Part shown: positions 8,565 to 16,970 of the stretch, piece after piece | Layout of the letters: each line of letters starts with the position of its first letter | Numbering within the stretch: position 1 is the first letter of the stretch | Assembly (NCBI RefSeq): GCF_009758125.1 | Contig: NZ_WRXO01000012.1 | Span: 172,666-236,665 of the forward strand | Direction of reading: 5' to 3' | Origin: Chitinophaga oryziterrae | GTDB taxonomy: Bacteria; Bacteroidota; Bacteroidia; Chitinophagales; Chitinophagaceae | DNA length: 64,000 bases | Notes under the pieces: generated by a model | Seen by the model: the letters and a program-made list of their open reading frames with translations, nothing else | Told to the model about the DNA's origin: nothing | Database searches by the model: none | Position numbers and translations under genes: made by a program

Positions 8565-11003
8565 ATGAACAAGCTTTATGCCTTTCTGGCAACCAGCGCT
8601 ATATGCGTTGCCAGTACCCTTGTGCAGGCTCAGAACAAGCCCTTCCCACAAGCAATTTCCTATCCGAACTGTATCAAGCCCAGCAACGCGACCCAGACAG
8701 AGATGAATGCCAGCGTAGCCAGCTACTACACCTACTGGAAAGCCAAGTACCTGAAAAACGACCTGTCCTCTCTCCCCGGTGGCTACTACATCAAAGGAGA
8801 GATCAGCGGCGATGCCGAAGGGTACACTCCTCTTGGCACTTCAGAAGGTCACGGTTATGGCATGGTAATCACAGCCCTCATGGCCGGTTACGATCCTAAC
8901 GCCCATACCATCTACGACGGCTTGTACAAAACGGCCCGCGCCTTCCACAGCTCTATCAACTCCAACCTCATGGGATGGGTAGTGGCTGATGCCAGCAGCG
9001 CTCAGGGTCATTTTGATTCTGCGACCGATGGTGATATGGATATCGCTTATTCCCTCATCCTGGCGCATTACCAGTGGGGTTCTGCCGGTACCATCAATTA
9101 CCTGGCTGAGGCCAAAAAGATGATCACAAACGGCCTTAAAGTGGCAAATGTGACTTCTACCAACCGCCTCAACCTGGGCGACTGGGATACCAAAAGCGCG
9201 TTGAACACCCGCCCTTCCGACTGGATGTTAAGCCACATGCGGGCTTTCGGTCAGGAGACAGGGGACGCTACCTGGGAATCCCTCATCAATAACCTGTACA
9301 CCGTGTACAACCAGTTCAGCACGACCTACTCCCCTTCTACCGGTCTGATCTCCGATTTCGTGGTGAAAAACCCACCGGAACCTGCGCCGGCAGACTTTAT
9401 CGATGAAGGCCCTCAAACAAATGAGTACAACTACAATGCCTGCCGCGTACCCCTGCGCGTGGTAATGGACTATGCACTGTATGGCTCTTCCAACGCATAC
9501 ACGCTCTCCAATAAAATCGCTTCCTGGATCATCACCAAAAGCGGTGGTAATCCTGCCAATATCAAAGACGGCTACAAATTGAACGGTACCGTGTCCGGTA
9601 CAGATCCTGAAGCTGTGTTCGTAGCACCTTTTGTTGCGGCTTCCGTGGTAAACAGCAATAACCAGGCATTCCTGAACAGCGGCTGGACCTTCCTCAAAAC
9701 AAAGAAGTCCGGCTACTACAGCGATACCTACAGCCTGTTATGCCAGCTCTTCATCTCCGGTAACTGGTGGAAACCAGAAGCTGGCGTAGTGACGCCTGCC
9801 TGCACCCCGGCTTCTGCCAGCAGCGATGACGGTAACGTAGCTACCAACGTACTCGATAACGACCTTACTACCCGCTGGTCTGCCAGTGGGGACGGTCAGT
9901 ACATCCAGTTCTGCCTGAACACCGCTACCGCTGTAAACGGTCTTGATATTGCCTTCTATAGCGGAGATACCAGAAAAGCATCATTCGACATCCTCACCAG
10001 TACAGACGGTTCCGCCTGGACTACCGTAGCTGCCGGCCTCCAAAGCAGCGGTACTACCACCGCCCTGGAAACCTTCTCCTTCGCGACCACCACCGCTAAA
10101 TATGTGAGGATCCTCGGACATGGTAACAACGTAAACGCCTGGAACAGTATCACCGAAGTAAAAATTAAGACGGTATCAAACACCGTTCAGACTACACTTA
10201 CTTCTGTAAAAGATGCGTACGTTAGAAATGGCACTTATGCTGACAGCGCTTATGGCGCCAGCGATCCATTACTGCTTGCTACTAAACTCAATACAGCTGC
10301 CACCACTGGCTATGACAGACAAACATACCTCGGGTTCGATCTTAGCAGCATCTCCGGTACAATATCAAGCGTAGTCCTGAAAGTATACGGTAAACTGGAA
10401 GATCTCCGCACCACAAATATCCCCGTTGGCGTATACGCTGTATCCAACACTACCTGGACAGAAGCCTCGCTGACATGGAATAACAAACCGGCTGTAGCTG
10501 CAACTACATTAAGCACGGTTACACTCACAGATTCACTGTCCCGTTATTACAACTGGGATATCACTGAATACGTGAAAAGTGAAAAAGCAGCCGGCCGAAA
10601 TGCCATCTCCCTGGCGCTGATTAACCTGGCTATCAGCACACCAAGACTGGTATGGAACTCAAAAGAAACCGGTAATAATACGCCACAACTGGTAGTAACA
10701 ACTATCCCTGCTGCAGCTAAAACAGCCGTTGCTAAAACCAATGAGACCACTCAGCAACTCAGCGTATATCCAACACCGTTCAACAATAACGCAACTGTTG
10801 CATTCACGCTGAAAGATGCGGGTTTAACCACATTGGAAGTATACGATGTAAATGGTAAACAGGTAGCAGTTATAGTAAGAGAAAACCTGGCAGCAGGTAG
10901 CTATAACCGTTCCTTCTCCGCCAGCAATATTCCCGCTGGTTTTTATGTGTTGAAACTTACACATAACGGAACACTCACAACTAAAAAAGTAATCAGAAAC
11001 TAA
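8565..11003 (+). CDS. Secreted GH8 glycosidase with discoidin-like, DNRLRE and T9SS sorting domains
   Basis: An 812-aa exported enzyme. Signal peptide 1-22; GH8 (alpha/alpha)6 catalytic domain about 40-405, with SEGHGYGM placing the likely acid at E94 and DGDMDIAYSL around D155-D159; F5/8 (discoidin-like) carbohydrate-binding domain about 410-535; DNRLRE beta-sandwich about 550-690; and a type IX secretion C-terminal domain about 735-812 ending in FYVLKLTHNGTLTTKKVIRN. GH8 covers endoglucanases, chitosanases, lichenases and reducing-end xylanases; I cannot choose among them from sequence. The T9SS tail means it is released or anchored at the surface. It is monocistronic, with a strong terminator. 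Confidence 0.93.
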   Translation: MNKLYAFLATSAICVASTLVQAQNKPFPQAISYPNCIKPSNATQTEMNASVASYYTYWKAKYLKNDLSSLPGGYYIKGEISGDAEGYTPLGTSEGHGYGMVITALMAGYDPNAHTIYDGLYKTARAFHSSINSNLMGWVVADASSAQGHFDSATDGDMDIAYSLILAHYQWGSAGTINYLAEAKKMITNGLKVANVTSTNRLNLGDWDTKSALNTRPSDWMLSHMRAFGQETGDATWESLINNLYTVYNQFSTTYSPSTGLISDFVVKNPPEPAPADFIDEGPQTNEYNYNACRVPLRVVMDYALYGSSNAYTLSNKIASWIITKSGGNPANIKDGYKLNGTVSGTDPEAVFVAPFVAASVVNSNNQAFLNSGWTFLKTKKSGYYSDTYSLLCQLFISGNWWKPEAGVVTPACTPASASSDDGNVATNVLDNDLTTRWSASGDGQYIQFCLNTATAVNGLDIAFYSGDTRKASFDILTSTDGSAWTTVAAGLQSSGTTTALETFSFATTTAKYVRILGHGNNVNAWNSITEVKIKTVSNTVQTTLTSVKDAYVRNGTYADSAYGASDPLLLATKLNTAATTGYDRQTYLGFDLSSISGTISSVVLKVYGKLEDLRTTNIPVGVYAVSNTTWTEASLTWNNKPAVAATTLSTVTLTDSLSRYYNWDITEYVKSEKAAGRNAISLALINLAISTPRLVWNSKETGNNTPQLVVTTIPAAAKTAVAKTNETTQQLSVYPTPFNNNATVAFTLKDAGLTTLEVYDVNGKQVAVIVRENLAAGSYNRSFSASNIPAGFYVLKLTHNGTLTTKKVIRN

Positions 11004-11008
11004 CCACC

Positions 11009-11043
11009 GAAAGCTCCTGCCACATGAGGCAGGAGCTTTCTTA
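11009..11043 (+). terminator. Rho-independent terminator of the GH8 gene
   Basis: A 13-bp stem (GAAAGCTCCTGCC / GGCAGGAGCTTTC) with a 6-base loop begins 5 bases after the GH8 stop codon and is followed by TTATT. Confidence 0.85.
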
Positions 11044-11167
11044 TTCCATTCTAGCACACGCAATCGATGCCGGTAACGATTGCACAAATAATCATCCCCA
11101 CTTCCATTTTATAATTGAAATTTGACCCTGATAATTATTTTTAACCCTTCGTAAAATTCCCAATGTT

Positions 11168-12055
11168 ATGAAAACTCCTCTGGCGATTATTTTGCTGGCT
11201 ATTGCTTTTTCCAGTTGCGGAAAGAACAATGTACTTCCCCCCCCAACGTTAAACGAATCACAGGCGATTGCTGCTGCACAGGTAACAGCTGCAGCGACCA
11301 GCGTAACAGTCACTACAGAATCTGCTTTAAAGTCTGCTATCTCGGCTGCAGTACCTGGTGATATCATCACCATCAGCGGTACCATCAAATTAACAAGCAC
11401 TTTGCAACTACTCAACAGCGGCACTTCAAGCGCTAAGATCAATTTCACCGGCGGTACTCTGGACTGCTCCGGTATTTCCTCAGGATGGGGTGTGAAAGTA
11501 AACGGCAGCTACTGGAACATTACCAACATGAACATTAAAAATTCGCCCGATGCCGGCCTGGTATTCCAGATCGGTGGTAACAACTACGTGAACAATGTAC
11601 ACGCCAGCGGCAACAAAGATTCCGGTATCCAGGTGTACAATGGCGCTTACAACGTAAGTGTAAATAATTGCACCTCTACCAGCAACAACGATACACAGAA
11701 TGGCGGCGAAAATGCAGACGGCTTTGCCTGCAAATTATCCGGAGGCGCTGGTAACCAGTTTAACAACTGTACCGCTACCTCTAATGCAGATGATGGATTT
11801 GATCTCTATGGACAGACTTATCCCGTGAAATTAACAGGCTGCACGGCTAACAGTAATGGTATAGGTTCCAATGGTGATGGAAATGGATTTAAATTAGGAA
11901 GTTCAGGATTGAGCGTGGCCCATACAGTAACCAACTGTGCTGCCAGTAACAACTCTCCGGGATGGGGCTTTACAAGGAATGGCAATGCTAAAGGCGTGAT
12001 TAAATATAGTGGTCTGACTGGCTCAGGTAATGCAGCAGGCTTTAGCGATCTTTAA
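11168..12055 (+). CDS. PL9-like right-handed beta-helix pectate lyase lipoprotein
   Basis: A 295-aa lipoprotein (signal ending in FSSC, Cys17). After a short linker, the chain forms a parallel beta-helix with repeated turns ending in N-N-C/S, such as YVNNVHASGNKDSGIQVYNG, ENADGFACKLSGGAGNQFNNC and NADDGFDLYG. The ADGFACKL and DDGFDLYG motifs are those of family 9 polysaccharide lyases, which use a lysine base and cleave polygalacturonate. It is shorter than most PL9 enzymes (often 400 aa or more). It follows the GH8 enzyme by 164 bases but each has its own terminator. A non-catalytic beta-helix protein is the alternative. Confidence 0.78.
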   Translation: MKTPLAIILLAIAFSSCGKNNVLPPPTLNESQAIAAAQVTAAATSVTVTTESALKSAISAAVPGDIITISGTIKLTSTLQLLNSGTSSAKINFTGGTLDCSGISSGWGVKVNGSYWNITNMNIKNSPDAGLVFQIGGNNYVNNVHASGNKDSGIQVYNGAYNVSVNNCTSTSNNDTQNGGENADGFACKLSGGAGNQFNNCTATSNADDGFDLYGQTYPVKLTGCTANSNGIGSNGDGNGFKLGSSGLSVAHTVTNCAASNNSPGWGFTRNGNAKGVIKYSGLTGSGNAAGFSDL

Positions 12056-12099
12056 GAGAACATTGCAGAATAATATTAAGAGGCACTAAAAAAACCTTG

Positions 12100-12149
12100 T
12101 TTTTAACAAAACATGATAGGCTCCGGAGCCTATCATGTTTTGTTAAAAA
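12100..12149. terminator. Perfect 50-bp palindrome, bidirectional terminator
   Basis: The left arm (12100-12124) and right arm (12125-12149) are exact reverse complements with no spacer, with A/T runs at both outer ends. It lies between the convergent PL9-like and ankyrin genes and would end both transcripts. Confidence 0.85.
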
Positions 12150-12154
12150 ATGTG

Positions 12155-12988
12155 TTACTTCCCTTCCGCTGCTCTCAGCAAATCCGCTACCTCATCCTGC
12201 TTCCACTCCACCGCGTTCTGCAATGCAGTTCTCCCTCCATCATCCGTTACACTAAGATCTGCATGATGCGCCAGCAATAACTTTATCATATCAAGTTTCC
12301 TGCTTCTGCAGGCTGACTGCAAAGGTGTATCGCAATATTTATTTTTAACATTTACGGCTGCTCCCTGCTCAATTAAATACTCCGCCACCCGGACATTTCC
12401 CCTCGAAGCCAATCCCATCAATATCGTCTCATCATCATGTGTTCTTACATTCACATCTGCACCATGCTCTACCAATAACTGAACAATACTCAACCTGTCA
12501 TTTAACGACGCATATACCAGCGGTGTCAACCCATCCTTACTCACCGCATTCACTTTGGCTTCTTTTGCCAGTAACCGGCGAACGATCCGCTCATCTCCAC
12601 GGGTAGCGCTATACATCAACGGGGTCACACCATCCCTGTTCACATTATTCACATTTGCACCATGAGCTATGAATGTATCCACCATGGCTTCATACCCTCT
12701 GAAAGTAGCAATGGCCAAAGCCGTTTCCCCTAAGTGATTCTTCGCATCCACCAGGGCATCATGATTCAGCAAAAACGTGACTATCTCAGGATACCCCATA
12801 CTTACCGCCCATATCAGGGGCGTATTACCCTCATCATCCTGTATATCCACACTAATCCCCTTCGCCATTGCCTGCTCTATACCACCAATATCCTTTTGCC
12901 GGGTAGCATTGATCATCGGGTTGCCGGCATGTTTATCAACACAGGCACTTAAAAACAGCAAAAGGAAGATGGATAATCGGGTAGACAT
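12155..12988 (-). CDS. Ankyrin-repeat lipoprotein
   Basis: I chose the ATG at 12986-12988, which gives a lipoprotein signal (LLLFLSACVDK); the frame is open 18 codons further upstream but that would bury the signal peptide. The mature 277-aa protein consists of about seven ankyrin repeats of the G-x-TPL-x-A-A type (DDEGNTPLIWAVSMGYPEIVTFLLNH, DGVTPLMYSATRGDERIVRRLL and so on), ending at LLRAAEGK. Ankyrin repeats bind partner proteins; no enzymatic domain is present. Function unknown; likely periplasm-facing or surface-exposed. Confidence 0.88.
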   Translation of the reverse strand: MSTRLSIFLLLFLSACVDKHAGNPMINATRQKDIGGIEQAMAKGISVDIQDDEGNTPLIWAVSMGYPEIVTFLLNHDALVDAKNHLGETALAIATFRGYEAMVDTFIAHGANVNNVNRDGVTPLMYSATRGDERIVRRLLAKEAKVNAVSKDGLTPLVYASLNDRLSIVQLLVEHGADVNVRTHDDETILMGLASRGNVRVAEYLIEQGAAVNVKNKYCDTPLQSACRSRKLDMIKLLLAHHADLSVTDDGGRTALQNAVEWKQDEVADLLRAAEGK

Positions 12989-13070
12989 CGTTATCTGGTT
13001 TGGGTTAAACGCCACTAATATACAGCCCTTACATGCGACCATTTTTCAGTGCGCGCTTAACAAACCACAA

Positions 13071-13598
13071 CTATTTCACATCATTAAGCGAACAATCTAT
13101 ACCGAACGGGCTTCCCTTAATCCTGCAAACCAGAGGGAAGTCGGGGTTATTTAATATCCACCATTCCGTCGTTTCATCTTTGGCAGTCACATGTAACATA
13201 TTCCCTTCACGCTCCTTTAAATTATACACCGTATTATCATATACAAATGCATGCTCCTTCTCCAGTTTCCTGAAAGCATCTGTAGAGATTATCATAAACG
13301 TCTCATCATCTTTCAAATTTATAGCGACATCAGGCGAAGGCTGTATAAAATTCATTTTCACAGCATGCTGCAACGCTGCCGGCACCATTATATAAGTGCC
13401 CCCGGCAAGGCCGCGGATTTTCCAGCCTAATACCAGCGTATCCGTCAGGTGCAATACGCTGAACTCAATAGGCACTGTCTGCCCATGCAGGGAAAATATA
13501 TACTTTAAAGTAGTCCCTTGTTTCACAACAGGGGCCTGACTATAACCATGCAGAAAAAACAAACTGAATATCAGTAAACAGGTAACTCTTTTCATCAT
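13071..13598 (-). CDS. Small secreted protein of unknown function at the end of the PUL operon
   Basis: A 175-aa protein with a clear signal peptide (VTCLLIFSLFFLHGYSQ). The rest is predicted beta-rich (PVVKQGTTLKYIFSLHGQTVPIEFSVLHL) and ends in WWILNNPDFPLVCRIKGSPFGIDCSLNDVK. It resembles small DUF-type secreted beta proteins of Bacteroidetes but I do not recognise a family. Its ATG overlaps the GH92 stop (TAATG), so the two are translationally coupled, and it probably works with the GH92/PI-PLC pair in the periplasm. Confidence 0.8.
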   Translation of the reverse strand: MMKRVTCLLIFSLFFLHGYSQAPVVKQGTTLKYIFSLHGQTVPIEFSVLHLTDTLVLGWKIRGLAGGTYIMVPAALQHAVKMNFIQPSPDVAINLKDDETFMIISTDAFRKLEKEHAFVYDNTVYNLKEREGNMLHVTAKDETTEWWILNNPDFPLVCRIKGSPFGIDCSLNDVK

Positions 13599-15844
13599 TA
13601 ATTTTTAGGTGGTAATACAGTCGTTCCCCAGGCTGAAGGCTTTACATCCATCTCAAATATCAATTCCCCTCCTTTCACAATATCCGCATGCTCTATCCAG
13701 GCCTGATCCAGCTTCCTGCCATTCAATGTAACCGACTTCACAAAACGGTTCTGCGCTGAAAGGTCCTTAGCGATGATAATAAAGTCCTTCCCATTTTCCT
13801 GGTGCAAAGTCACTGACTTCAACAAAGGAGCATTCAGCAGATAATAAGACTGCCCCGCATTAGGATACAACCCCATCATATGAAAAGCCAGCCAGGAAGA
13901 CATCGCTCCTGAATCATCATTCCCCGGTAACCCGAAATGAGACGTGTTATAATTTCCACTGATGATCTCACGGATACGCTCACTGCTCAGATCAGGACGG
14001 CCGATCCAATGGTACAGGCAAGGCGTCAGGAAAGACGGCTCATTTGCCACATTGTAAAAACGCCTGGTAAACAAGGTATCCAACCGGCGACGAAAAGCAT
14101 CTGGTCCACCAGACTTTTCAATCAACGCAGGTACCTCATGAGGGATACTCAGAGAATACTCCCAGGAAGTAGCCTCATAAAAGAACGCACACCAGTGACA
14201 TACATACCAGGGAAATTCCCTGCTCAACGGCCCATATACAAAAGTGGGATGCTGGTTCTTAGCCGTTCCGTAAGGAATCGTATCCAGCCATTTGCCAGCT
14301 GCATCCTTAGGCATAATAAAACCTTTCGCACCGTGATCTGTATAATCATCCCGCCAAAGATTCTTCCAGTTGCCCGACTGCTTTATAAAACGATCATAAA
14401 CGGCAGTTTTATTCAACCCCTTAGCCACCGTAGCAATACAGTAATCATCATAAGCATAATCCAGCGTACGGTTACCTGATCTTGCAAAACTATAAGATAC
14501 ATAGCCCAGCTTGTTATAATCCGTCAATCCGCCACGTCCTTCCTTCTCTTCATTACCACCTGGTGGCACATTGGCATCCTGTAACATCGCTTCAAGGCCA
14601 ACTGAGTAATCAATCCCCTTTAACCCCTTCACAAATGCATCTGCAATCAATACTTCTGCATTGGAACCACCCTGTGTACGGCCATTAGCATTACCACTCC
14701 TGGCATCCGGCATAAAGCCATCACGCTTATAAATATTCAGCAGCGCGTTTACAATCTCCACTTCCCTTGCAGGAGAGATTAAAGTGATGAGCGGATTGGA
14801 AGATCTGTAGGTATCCCAGATAGCATAGAAGTCATCATAATACGGCCGATCATTCCATAAAGGGTTCTCTCCCGTTCTGTCAACAGGCATCAGCATCGTA
14901 TGATATAACGCAGTATAAAATAATTTCTTCTGATCAATAGTAGAAGAACTATCAATGACCACACGTTCAAAGAGATGTTCCCACTTAGCCCTCACCTCAT
15001 CAACTACTTTCTCAAAACTCCATCCCGGTATCTCAGCAGCAATATTCTCTTTAGCCTTCAAAGAACTGATAAAAGAAATACCCACCTTTACTTTCAGAGA
15101 ATCTCCACCTCCTTTAAAAGTCAGTAAGGCGCCCGTCTTCTCTCCGGAATCAAACTGCACTCTTTTACCTGCATATACTTCTTTCCCCTTCCATGTATTA
15201 ACCGATGCCACCGGCTGATCAAACACCGCATCAAAGTAAACAGTATAGGCAGGACCGTTATTCCATCCCCCTCTTATCCTGCTATACCCTCTTACTTCCG
15301 TATCTGAAACTACTTCTATTTCAGATCCTACAAACTGCTGTGCTTCCCTTGCATCAGGTACCGGCTGTTCTCCTAAAAAGAACCCGGCATCTATCTGTAA
15401 TGATTTTTGCTGCTGATAGGTGAACCGGTAAAAACTCACTTTCTCCGCAGTCGTAATTTCCGCCTTTATCCCATCTTTTTTCAGATCAACACTATAATAG
15501 CCTAATGTGGCCGTTTCATGCTCACGCAAAGACGACTTGTCCGGAGCAGGAGATGAATAAGGCATAATGAGGATATTCCCATACTTAGGGCCACCACCCG
15601 TCCCGCTCACATGTACCTGTCCGAAGCCGGTAACAGGTACCGGGGAAGGCAACCATCCACTGTTAGGGCCCGAAGTACAATCCGGACTGGGTTTAATCAT
15701 CCCGAAAGGACAGGAAGGGCCGATAAATACACGCCCTAATCCTTCCGATCCGATCATAGGGTCTACATACTGGTAAAGGCGCTCCTGCGCCTTTACTGAA
15801 AAACTTAAACAAACCAGGACTAGCGCCGCTCTGAAAGAAAACAT
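13598..15844 (-). CDS. GH92 alpha-mannosidase
   Basis: A 748-aa exported enzyme (signal peptide 1-19). GH92 enzymes are calcium-dependent exo-alpha-mannosidases, mostly alpha-1,2. Family signs: N-terminal YVDPMIGSEGLGRVFIGPSCPFGMIKPSPD, the GFGQVHVSGTG loop, FYTALYHTMLMP, WDTYRSSNPLITLISP, NEPSFLTPCLYHWIGRP and GNDDSGAMSSWLAFHMMGLYP, the last carrying the Asp pair used for catalysis and metal binding. It sits 8 bases downstream of the PI-PLC gene and is coupled to the small secreted protein after it, in the SusCD operon. That context points to an alpha-mannose-bearing target linked to inositol phosphate. Confidence 0.95.
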   Translation of the reverse strand: MFSFRAALVLVCLSFSVKAQERLYQYVDPMIGSEGLGRVFIGPSCPFGMIKPSPDCTSGPNSGWLPSPVPVTGFGQVHVSGTGGGPKYGNILIMPYSSPAPDKSSLREHETATLGYYSVDLKKDGIKAEITTAEKVSFYRFTYQQQKSLQIDAGFFLGEQPVPDAREAQQFVGSEIEVVSDTEVRGYSRIRGGWNNGPAYTVYFDAVFDQPVASVNTWKGKEVYAGKRVQFDSGEKTGALLTFKGGGDSLKVKVGISFISSLKAKENIAAEIPGWSFEKVVDEVRAKWEHLFERVVIDSSSTIDQKKLFYTALYHTMLMPVDRTGENPLWNDRPYYDDFYAIWDTYRSSNPLITLISPAREVEIVNALLNIYKRDGFMPDARSGNANGRTQGGSNAEVLIADAFVKGLKGIDYSVGLEAMLQDANVPPGGNEEKEGRGGLTDYNKLGYVSYSFARSGNRTLDYAYDDYCIATVAKGLNKTAVYDRFIKQSGNWKNLWRDDYTDHGAKGFIMPKDAAGKWLDTIPYGTAKNQHPTFVYGPLSREFPWYVCHWCAFFYEATSWEYSLSIPHEVPALIEKSGGPDAFRRRLDTLFTRRFYNVANEPSFLTPCLYHWIGRPDLSSERIREIISGNYNTSHFGLPGNDDSGAMSSWLAFHMMGLYPNAGQSYYLLNAPLLKSVTLHQENGKDFIIIAKDLSAQNRFVKSVTLNGRKLDQAWIEHADIVKGGELIFEMDVKPSAWGTTVLPPKN

Positions 15845-15852
15845 AACTTCAT

Positions 15853-16905
15853 CTATTTACTGAATACAGGATCTAACCTGAAATATTTACTATCTCCATC
15901 AAAACTGATCACATAATCAGATTTGAAATGTGTACTCTTTTTATAATAGTCCGTTGTAATGATCTGTGCACCTGAATTACATGCCGCTTCAAAACTGGAC
16001 TTATCATTCTCACGTGCTTCCCTTGTATCAGAATCCGCACGGGTACGGATAATATATCCTTTCTCTACTAAACTTTTCATTTCCGGGAAATGTGGATTAT
16101 TCCTGATCATCACCGCGGCTTCAGGCGTACCCGGATCCGCATTCACAAACAATACGCGTCCTTTCAAAGAAGGATGTCCTACAATGTATAAATCCCTTTT
16201 ACGGTTATTATCATCCATCACAAACAAAAACTTGCCACGGGCATCATCCAGTGTAGGCCAGTTATCATGCAATACAGCATCTTCCAGCGTATTATACTTT
16301 CCTCTCACCATATCAGGCACGATCAACTGCGCAACACCTAAATCTTCTCTCAGCGTGCTATCCAACTGATCAAAATCACGGGCAGTAAATTTATCGGGTT
16401 CAGTCAGCTCATGATTCGGAGCAACGCCATCCTTTGGTTCCAGTGTAATAAATACAGGAGGATGATCAGGATGTTTATCAGACCATGCTTTCAGTTCATG
16501 TAAACAACGTCTTAAAGTGAGGCAATCACTACGAAAATCAAGATCAGGGATATGTAATACTTTAAATCCCGGTTCATTCATCACACCGGCAGTATCAAAA
16601 AGAGGTTGATTCGGTACCCATTGCAACCCTTTTGGATGTGCATATTTTCCACCTTTGGGATCAGCATATACATCTATCTCCAGATTCAATAACCCCATCT
16701 CCAGTTGTTCCGTCAAAGAAACATGTTCATAATCTATCTTGCTCGCAGAAACAGAATCCCGTTGCCGGAACATTTTAAATAATGCAGGATCAATCGCCTT
16801 TTTATAACTGTTATGTGATCCTATTACCTGGATCTTATTAATATGTACTTTCCCTTTATCTATAACAGGAAAAATCAACAACAATAAACCTAACAAACTT
16901 TTCAT
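15853..16905 (-). CDS. Ca2+-dependent phosphoinositide phospholipase C-like protein
   Basis: A 350-aa exported protein of the PI-PLC-C1 type. I start at the ATG at 16903-16905; the frame has an upstream TTG that is less likely. Key residues fit the TIM-barrel PI-PLC fold: SHNSY (H31), LNLEIDVY (E76, D78, metal ligands), VLHIPDLDF (H118) and FITLEPKDG. The signal peptide is LLGLLLLIFPVI. Such enzymes cut phosphatidylinositol or glycosylated inositol lipids between glycerol and phosphate. It lies between SusD and GH92 in the same operon. Substrate unknown; a glycerophosphodiesterase-like role is the alternative. Confidence 0.85.
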   Translation of the reverse strand: MKSLLGLLLLIFPVIDKGKVHINKIQVIGSHNSYKKAIDPALFKMFRQRDSVSASKIDYEHVSLTEQLEMGLLNLEIDVYADPKGGKYAHPKGLQWVPNQPLFDTAGVMNEPGFKVLHIPDLDFRSDCLTLRRCLHELKAWSDKHPDHPPVFITLEPKDGVAPNHELTEPDKFTARDFDQLDSTLREDLGVAQLIVPDMVRGKYNTLEDAVLHDNWPTLDDARGKFLFVMDDNNRKRDLYIVGHPSLKGRVLFVNADPGTPEAAVMIRNNPHFPEMKSLVEKGYIIRTRADSDTREARENDKSSFEAACNSGAQIITTDYYKKSTHFKSDYVISFDGDSKYFRLDPVFSK

Positions 16906-16928
16906 GTACAAATGTATTTAAATTAAAA

Positions 16929-16953
16929 CAGGAAGTTCCGGGGGAACTTCCTG
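16929..16953 (-). promoter_or_regulatory. Intercistronic hairpin between SusD and PI-PLC
   Basis: Perfect 11-bp arms (CAGGAAGTTCC / GGAACTTCCTG) with a 3-base loop lie in the 65-base gap after the SusD stop. In the transcribed direction no T run follows, so it looks like an mRNA stabilising or processing hairpin, able to keep SusCD transcript more abundant than the downstream enzymes, and not a full terminator. Confidence 0.6.
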
Positions 16954-16970
16954 CTGAAAAAAAGGAAATT

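Noticed and set aside
16909..16916. Exact TAnnTTTG match (TACATTTG) just before the PI-PLC gene on the minus strand
   Set aside because: It lies only 3 bases before the start codon within an operon; transcription would begin inside the gene. This shows that the -7 box alone is not reliable here.
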